Assembly: GCF_001411555.2 (NCBI RefSeq) | Contig: NC_049901.1 | Span: forward strand, 11,790,681 to 11,854,680 | Direction: 5' to 3' | From: Juglans regia | Lineage: Eukaryota > Streptophyta > Magnoliopsida > Fagales > Juglandaceae | Length of the DNA: 64,000 nt | Part shown: one piece after another, positions 56,925 to 64,000 of the stretch | How the letters are laid out: every line of letters starts with the position of its first letter | Position numbering within the stretch: position 1 is the first letter of the stretch | The notes under the pieces: generated by a model | Told to the model about the DNA's origin: nothing | The model's input: only the letters and a program-made list of their open reading frames with translations | Database searches by the model: none | Position numbers and translations under genes: made by a program

Positions 56925-59431
56925 TCATACTTCTTCATCAAGATCCACCCTTTGTGACATGTTGTCATTTATATTTCCAACATCCCTACATGAAAGACAA
57001 AATAAGCATAAAAATGAAGTGAAGTTATTAGATTAAAATACAAACAAAAATTTGAATATTTGTACCATACCCCAATAAAGGACAGCTGTTCTTGGTATGA
57101 CCCTCAATCTTACAAATGCTACAACGCCTTTTCTTCACTGATTGAGTCTCTCTTGGGTTTTTTGCTCTCAAAGATTTTGGTCTTCCTTTCGTTGGTACCC
57201 GTTGAGGATCTTGTATAGTTTGCGAAAAATTTGATATTACTTGTGAATTTAACACAGGGGGATCGTTACGTGACATATCTCCGCCTTCCAAATTTTGTTC
57301 TTCAATACTATCCATGAGAAGCAACTCCTTGTGTACCTTGTCCAATGCAAGAGAAAGATGGTCCATTTTAAACCTTGATTGTGACCCAAGTTCAGCAATA
57401 TCATAAAACTTCATCATCAAATGACTTTTTCGCATTATCGGATCTTCTTGTATTGAAACATGCCCCTCGGGATTTGGTATTTCAAGGATAGCTCGACTCT
57501 TAGCATTGATGGTCCATCGATCTAGAACATATTGATGTGACAAAGTATCTAAATTTGATTTCTTCATGAATACACATAGAATATGCCTACAGAGAATACC
57601 CACAAACTCAAACATATGACATATACATATTGTCTTCGCTTCTTTACAGTTGAAAGTCACATAATAGATACGTTTGTCCTTGCCCTTAGGTGCCACCTCA
57701 TACATTTTACTCTCACCCTCTTGCTGAACCTTTGTTGATTTGTATCGTTGGCAATTGAATAGCCCGTCTTGAAAGATATTGAAGGACTTCCTTGTATACA
57801 CTTTGGCTGCCTCTTCTTCAATTTCCCAACATGTTTTCAAAACCGGCCTACTCGACTTTGTTCTCACATCCTTCTCTTTTTCCTTAAAATAACGTGCATC
57901 TAAGGCTTTCTCGTACTGATGCACAAAGTCACTCACCATCATGCTTGATCGCACATAATCCTTGAAGAATTTATTCATGCTCTCGCTCCTTTGTGTGGTT
58001 GACATCCCGACACAAAATGTCGTTCGCAAGTAAGCCGGGACCCACTTCTCCCTTCGGTTGTAAAGATTTTGGAGCCAATCATTACCTACTAGATCATACT
58101 TCACTAGTATTGAAACCCATTCCTCCTCGAACTCATCAGCTGTTATAGTATCATGGATACAATGATGAAACTCTTTTTGAAAGTCTAGAAATTTGTGATA
58201 GACATGTGCCAAATGTTCTGAAAATTTTTGTAAAATATGCCACAAGCATAACCGGTGAGTTGTATTTGGGAGTACCTCTGAAATGGCTTTGGCCATTGTT
58301 TTGTCATCATCAGTAATAATGGTTGCAGGGGCACGCCCAAGCATTGCTTCCTGCCATGTTCTCAGTAACCATATATAGGATTCAGCTGTCTCATTCACTA
58401 ACAACGCACAACCAAACATTATGGTTTGGTGATGATGATTAACTCCTGAGAACGGCACAAATGGCATCTTATAAACATTTGTGAGGTATGTCGCATCAAA
58501 TGTGAAGACATCTCCGAAATATTGATATGCAGATCTAGATCTAGCATCTGCCCAAAAACAGCTTCCCATACACCCATTCTCATCGACCTGCATTGAGTAC
58601 ACAAACCCAGGTTCTTTACACTGTCGTTCAAGAAAGTATGCATACAACCTTTGTGCATCTCCCTCTTCAAACAATTTTTTTCTTTTATTTCCCAAATAAT
58701 TTTCGACGTCCTTTCCATACAACCAATATTAAAATCACCACCTGCTTCTTTGCTTAACACCGACATTATCTTCCTTGTCGGTACACCCGACTCATTCAAT
58801 GTCTGAATGAGATTTTTTTGCACGCGTGTGACTCCTCTATGTCCACGTAGCATACTGGTACTTCTTGGAGTGAGTAGCTCATGATTGTGTTGAGGGTAAA
58901 ACTTGCAAACTACCCCCTTTCACCATCTTTTTTTATACACATGGTAGCTTTAAACCCAATTTTTGTTTCAGCTGGTTCGGAAATTTGTCTTTCTTTTTGT
59001 TTGAGACTTTCACGCCTAAATCCTTCCCTTGTACAAACATAGTGCACACCAATTAATTTTTTGTCTCCTCTCGATAATTGTGTATAGTTGGTCCTAATTG
59101 CAAAATTTTTTCGTCTTGCATAAGCCTTATAAAATGCTTGGACATCCTCAAATTCATCAAATTCCTTCCCAATGAACGGTTCAAAAAGTCCACTACTAGA
59201 AGTGGAAATGACATTGACTCCATCTCCATCTCCCATATTCACTCCATCTCCCAAATTCACGCCATCTCCCAAATTCACGCCATCTCCCATATTCAATCCA
59301 TCTCCCAAATTCACATCACATTGATTATCCACAGTTTCATCCTCAACAGTTTCATTCACAACTTGTGGACAGTTTCTAGTCATTACCATCTGAACATCAT
59401 CACTATCCGAACTCCACCCAAAATCCTTCAT
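56925..59431 (-). pseudogene. FAR1-related MULE transposase gene, frameshifted
   Basis: Order of parts: acidic N-terminus with a GDGVNx repeat, FAR1 DNA-binding domain (FDEFEDVQAFYKAYARRKNF, HYVCTREGFRR), MULE transposase core (FTFDATYLTN, PATIITDDDKTMAKAI, HRLCLWHILQKF), SWIM zinc finger (CICHMFEFVGILCRHIL) and a CCHC knuckle (CSICKIEGHTKNSC). A last intron (GTATGG to TGTAG, about 57067-56986) adds NINDNMSQRVDLDEEV. Frame breaks near 58915 (after KDGE) and 58705 (after FNIG) split the DNA-binding domain from the core. Each needs a single-base-class change, so decay is recent. The family includes the light-signalling factors FHY3/FAR1 and active MULE transposases; here the setting points to a transposase. 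Confidence 0.82.
59218..59315 (-). repeat. 18-bp coding repeat (GDGVNL/M) in FAR1-like N-terminus
   Basis: Five or six units of about 18 bp ('aaattcacgccatctccc' on plus) encode a repeated Gly-Asp-Gly-Val-Asn-Leu/Met hexapeptide before the FAR1 domain. The last unit is shortened. Confidence 0.85.
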
Positions 59432-59455
59432 CCCAACATAAAACAATGTAATCAA

Positions 59456-60640
59456 TATTAAATTAATCCCTAAAAAATTAGAGAGTATAAAACAATGTAA
59501 TCAATATTAAATCAATCCCTAAAACAATGTAATCAATCAACTAGTGGCCGAGAGTGTTACTGGAAGTAGTTTTGCAACTTATTTTTTTTATAATTGGACC
59601 TCTAACATGGATAATCTGATAGTTTCTTGGGATGCATTTTGAAAAAATAAGTCTTACATTACCTTTAAAAAAATCACGAATCACATGCATATTATTTTCC
59701 TTCAATTTTCACATTACTTAATAATAATGGGTCCAAGCTAACGTATCATGTAGTTACATTATCTTAGACTCATGATTATCATTGAGAAACTCATGTGTGA
59801 TCTATTCCCATTTCTTTCAAGCACTACCTTTAAAATCACAAACTTTAACGTTCGAAATGGTCAAATTTATCAACCTAAATGTTTAGCAAATGAGATTTTA
59901 ATTTCGGCCAATATTTATCTTTGCCCAATAATGGCAGCTTTTGGGTATGGGTAATGCTCGAGATTCATGCATCATACATTGGCACAAGGCAAAGGAGCAT
60001 GCGCAGATGGTGACAAAGTGTATAGGCATAACACAGATTTTTCATTTCATTCTAGATTACAATTGGAAACTAGAGAAAACTAGAGAAAAACAACAAAACA
60101 CAGACCATATGGAAAACTGGTTGACTGGTTTGTCGTTGAGCAGATGGTGATAAATCAAAGCCAAAAACCCTACAACAAATTCACACAAAACACAGACCAT
60201 TAGAATTAGGGATTACAAAAAATTAGACATGTGCCAAAAAATTAGGAATCTGAGAAAATTGGAGGAAATTGGTACCTGAGTGAGGTCTTCCGACGGTGAA
60301 GTTGCAATACAGTTTCGGGGTCTTAGTTCCAGGTTCTTGAACGAAGGTAGAGAGAGGGAATGAGAGAGAGAGAGATTCTGAACTTCTTCTTAGGGTTTCC
60401 GTGAGACAGATTGAAGGGGAGAGAGGGAAGGAGAGAGACAGAGATTCTAAAGCTCGGTTTAGGGTTTTCGTGAGGGAGAAGACAGATCGAAAGAGAGAGA
60501 TTATGAAGCTCAGTTCGGAGAGGGAAGGAGAGTGAGAGTGACGGAGACCGAGAGAGCACAGAGAGTGCGAGAGCACAGAGAGAGCGAGACTGATCGATTT
60601 CGTCGAGCGGGAAGGGGAGAGGGAGTGATCCCCTGCTATG
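59456..60640 (-). other. Upstream region and probable leader of FAR1-like gene
   Basis: A donor-like CTCAG|GTACC at about 60273 would end a CT-rich leader exon (about 60640-60273), with an intron to the ATG exon at 59431. 59460-60220 shows no other motif. A short duplication of 'aaaacaatgtaatcaatatt' lies at about 59440-59510. Confidence 0.4.
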
Positions 60641-60740
60641 CGTGTACCGTGATTTACTGATTGACTGTATACGTGGTAGCTCGTGATTCGTCTCCGTTAA
60701 TTACCGATTATCGGTGCCACCTGCCCAAAGAAGCTCTGTT

Positions 60741-61129
60741 TGTTTAAACATTGATGCTACCGGTTTCAGTTCAACTGTTCAAGAAATCATATTTGAAATT
60801 TAATATGTTTTTTTGTCCTAATTTAGTAATGAGAAAATGTTACGGCCAAATAACACCCTCCAATGGTGTCTTGACACGTAGGCCACCCATGAGACTAACC
60901 GTGGTAACGCGACACGCACGCGAAAGGAAATCCCGACGCATCAGTCTTCTCCTGCACTCGACCCCCTCTCTTCACCCTCTATCCCATCGACCACCGGGAA
61001 CCTCGACTACCCCATCTTTACTCAACCCCGTGAATTTTTTGGTGAGCAATATGTGCCATCTAGGTAGGTGTAGATTCAACAGATGTTTAAATTTACACAA
61101 ATCAATGAGGGAGATAAAATAAATCAATC
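60741..61129. other. Unassigned DNA
   Basis: Less AT-rich than its surroundings ('gtaacgcgacacgcacgcga'). The ORF at 60751-61122 shows no motif I recognise. Confidence 0.4.
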
Positions 61130-61740
61130 TAGAGGTATAACGGGTCTAGTTTAGTTCCGTTTTTTATAAAATTTGGAACCGAATCAATATGTACTGATTT
61201 TATATTTTTAAAAATCGATTCCGCACCGGTTATTTCTTAAACCGGTACTTTCAATTTTACCGATTCCGGTCCGGTTCGGTCTAATTTTTCGATTTTAATA
61301 TACTACATTATATAATAGTATATTATAGTATATAATACTATAGTGATTATATATCGTAATATATTATAATTGTATTATAGACTATAGTATATAATATAGT
61401 GATATGTTATAATATATTATAATATATAGTGATATAGTATTAATATAACTATTAATACAATAGACTATAATGATATAAGATTTTAAAATTTAACATTATA
61501 TTAATTAGTAATTTATCATATAATACAAAACTATTTTATATATAATTATATATTATATATAAAAATTATAATATATATGAATCGGTTCGGTCCAATCCAA
61601 TCGGATTTTAGAAAAAAAATAAAATAAAATCGGATCGATTTTAACCGATTTTAAGAAAAATAAAATCAGAACCAGATCAAACCAAACTTGATCCCGGTCC
61701 TGTTTACCAGTTTACTATTTTTTTTTTACACTCCTAAATC
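61130..61740. mobile_element. hAT-like MITE with 'accggtt' subterminal repeats
   Basis: The ends 'tctagaggtataacgg' and 'ttacactcctaaat' are imperfect inverted repeats. Subterminal 'ccggttcggt' and 'aatcggttcggtccaa' stretches are inverted to each other around a long (TATAA)-type core. The left-end style matches 1840-1995. Confidence 0.5.
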
Positions 61741-64000
61741 TACCATTTCAAAAGGGAAGGGAATCAGCGGGCACGGCGTCTAGGCAAGGATCGGAGGCAT
61801 CTGGCAGCGGCTCGACCGCGTTTGGCAGTGGCTGGAGGCAAGGAAAATTTCTAATACAAGATGAGTGAAGGGAAAAACAGCAGATGAAATTCATAAGCTT
61901 CACACTTTGATTTCTCAGTAACAATCCCATGTGATCGATCTCATTTCTTTAACTTCTAATGCGCTAACGTGGCATGTTTGGATTGGTGGGTGTTAAACGG
62001 ACAACAATACCCGATCTGTTCCAAAGAGGAACTGTTTTAGCAATTATACATTTCTTTCAGGATTTTATTATCTTCAATAATAGAGAAACTATTTTATATA
62101 ATTTCATACTTTAACCTCTTTAAGTTAAAAATTACTTAAAATATTATGTATTGACCTAACAATAAGATTAGAGAAAACATAATTCAAATAAAAAACACTC
62201 TTTTTCTCTATCTAAAAATTGCTTTAGTCATATGTCATTTCCTTCTATAACATGTAGCTTCACGCAAGGTAATATTGATAATGTCACTAATTTCATTAAT
62301 AATATATTAGCTTCTCATTTTTTAAAAAAAAAAAATTAGATGTACCCGTGAAATTAAAATTTATATTTTATGACCTTACCATTCTCTTTATCATTATAAT
62401 GAAATGGTATTAATTAAATTACAAGTCAATCGATAACTAATTTCATTTTATTAACAGTATCATAATATAAACTAAATGCATCTCTAGATATCAGCTTAAG
62501 CTTGTTAGACAAATATGATTTAACGTAATATTTTTTCCACCACACACCATTTAATATTATGTGATGGTTATATTTTAATTATTTGAGGTGTCAAAACTCA
62601 AATAGAAAATTTACAAAGAGGGTGACAACAACAATACTTTATCGTCAAGTGGTAGTTTCAATTGTTTAAGATTAAAGAGATACGGAGTTCAACCCTTGAA
62701 AGAAAAGAGAGATGGAGATTAAGAGTACGTGTTGACATTTCCAAAGGAGAGGTTTTTAATTTATGTGATTGGAAGCATTCAAGCATTGTGAAAAATGTTG
62801 TTTGCGGAGTACTTACTATACGATAAGCATCCGAAAGTGATTGGGAGGTTGGAAAGGAAAAAAGAAGAGAAAAGAAGATGTCATGGGAAAATTCCTGGGG
62901 AAAAAGGGAAGAAAAAAAGTGGTTGACAAGTTGCCTGCGTAGCTTACAACTTCGAGGGGAGAAGGATCGATGTAAAATTATTGGAGTTGGTTTCAATGGA
63001 TTTATGGTTCGCCACCCACAAAAGTCAGAACAGCATTAGAACTAAATAGACCAACATCCACCACAGTGCCATGAAAAAAAAAGAAAAAAAAAAGGAAAGT
63101 CGACGAAATTGGAGAGGTCTTCTAAATGGGACTGTTCACACAACTTTGGTTAGCATTAGCCATCAACTAAAGTATCAGAAACGTGTTTGTGTAGTGGATG
63201 TTTATTAATGGGCACCCACAGTTAGAACATCAATCAATAAAGGAAAGTAGTGGCTTTTTCAGGTTTATTGGTGGCTGTGAAAAGTCCGTCCTAGAGTTCA
63301 GATTGTCTTTGGTTACCAGTTCCCCAGCTAGCGTTCGACATCTTCAGTAGTTTCTTTCTTAAACTAGACATGAAGGGATGCTTTTAGTAAGTTCATCCAA
63401 AAGGTCATATGATTCTTTTCTTTTTCTTTTTCTTTTTCTTTTATAGTAATGATGAATGACAAATAGGTGAATTAGTAGACAGCAACCATCTTGATTGTCG
63501 TAATTTAACATAGATTGTACACTTTTTCATAGTTAAAAAATAAATGTCAAAAAGTATATTATTCCGATTATTTTTATTGTTGAGATCTTACATGCTTTCG
63601 TATGCGTTTGTGACAGTACAATACCAGACGCCCCTTTTCCACAATCAATATGAATCCTAATTCATAGAGGGGATGAATCAATGCTATAAAAAATTAAAAT
63701 ACACTCACCCTACCAACACGAATAAAACAATGGGGGTTAATCGTATGGCTACGCACCAAATCTTTTAGTGTCGTATGTATTCTTGCCCTTTACCACCTCC
63801 TTGTAGCCTGTAGGGTGGTAGAAACTGAGAAAGTAAACCAATCTCAGGCTTCCTTTCTGTATTTTATATTCTGTATCTGTCAGTCCGGACAAAGTGAAGA
63901 ACAGTCGATTGGTTTGTTTCATTAATCGAACTTCCTCTTGGCTCGCTTGTTGGCTTTCATAAGTTCCACTAGGGAGGGAAGAGGCTGAGGCACAGGGACA
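61741..64000. other. Intergenic DNA, no supported gene
   Basis: AT-rich DNA with one SINE-like piece on plus (about 62640-62705; 'gtcaagtggtag' then 'gagttcaaccc', A-box- and B-box-like). The longest ORF (62996-62658, minus) lacks any motif. The last 200 bp have a more balanced composition and could be the flank of a gene outside the window. Confidence 0.45.

Larger units (their letters stand above)
54171..60740. mobile_element. Putative Mutator-like element with FAR1 and GRF genes
   Basis: Two TE-type genes face each other: a GRF zinc-finger ORF on plus starting from the left end and a FAR1/MULE transposase on minus starting from the right end. The left end (about 54355-54620) and the right end (about 60290-60640, reverse complement) are both CT-rich, with shared runs such as 'ctctctgtgctctctcg' and 'ctctccttccctctc', followed by splice donors. 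Distal sequences share 'ccacgtat' pieces in inverted order. This fits long terminal inverted repeats that act as promoters, but the exact ends and a 9-bp target duplication were not found. FAR1-like genes can also be domesticated, so the element call is an inference. Confidence 0.5.

Noticed and set aside
60223..60576. ORFs rich in Ser/Leu in the CT-rich right end of the putative MULE
   Set aside because: They are low-complexity products of a CT/GA-rich leader, open in several frames at once.
1..64000. CRISPR arrays, bacterial operons, phage or plastid genes
   Set aside because: None seen. The tandem repeats have irregular units and the genes have spliceosomal introns, so the DNA is nuclear and eukaryotic.

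Overview
This is nuclear DNA from a woody eudicot. Genes are intron-rich with GT/AG splice sites, intergenic DNA is very AT-rich, and plant Copia, L1-type LINE, hAT, MULE, SINE and MITE sequences lie nested in one another. A MITE family carrying repeats like 'ctcatctcaactcatctc' recurs on nearly every intergenic stretch. This look, together with the gene content, fits a rosid tree, possibly Juglandaceae/Fagales, but the sequence alone does not prove the species.

Layout. 1-3.2 kb: a diverged copy of an intron segment of the PEN2 gene found later in the window, a hAT-like 3' end relic and an unrecognised ORF. 3.9-20.3 kb: two 'ghost' copies of a repeated locus module (promoter plus 3' flank, coding part missing). 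The second is split by two minus-strand Copia retrotransposons (7781-12817 and 13328-18071). 20.3-25.9 kb: a near full-length minus-strand L1-type LINE with a 9-bp target duplication, sitting in the upstream copy of a duplicated promoter. 26.0-38.5 kb: a tandem cluster of small secreted, RALF-like peptide genes. Two are intact (26354-26761, 29102-29500) and two are decayed (32.4-32.7 kb, 38.1-38.5 kb). Between them lie inverted promoter modules, a frameshifted CRM-domain gene, a 2.6-kb hAT-type element with captured-looking leader and tandem repeats, and a broken 3' end of PEN2.

41.3-54.2 kb holds the two clearest conserved genes, both on the minus strand: PEN2 (gamma-secretase subunit; 2 exons, 149 aa) and a GONST1-type Golgi GDP-mannose transporter (8 coding exons, 338 aa, plus probable leader exons up to about 54.2 kb). 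Three 5'-truncated LINE tails lie in its leader introns. 54.2-60.7 kb looks like a Mutator-like element: a FAR1/MULE transposase gene (minus, frameshifted) and a small GRF zinc-finger/transmembrane gene (plus) converge, each starting in a CT-rich end, much as mudrA and mudrB do in MuDR. 60.7-64 kb is mostly AT-rich DNA with a hAT-like MITE and no gene I can support.

How the parts relate: the RALF module and the 3' end of PEN2 were duplicated together, so the array spread as blocks. Later element insertions, deletions and inversions left two working peptide genes.
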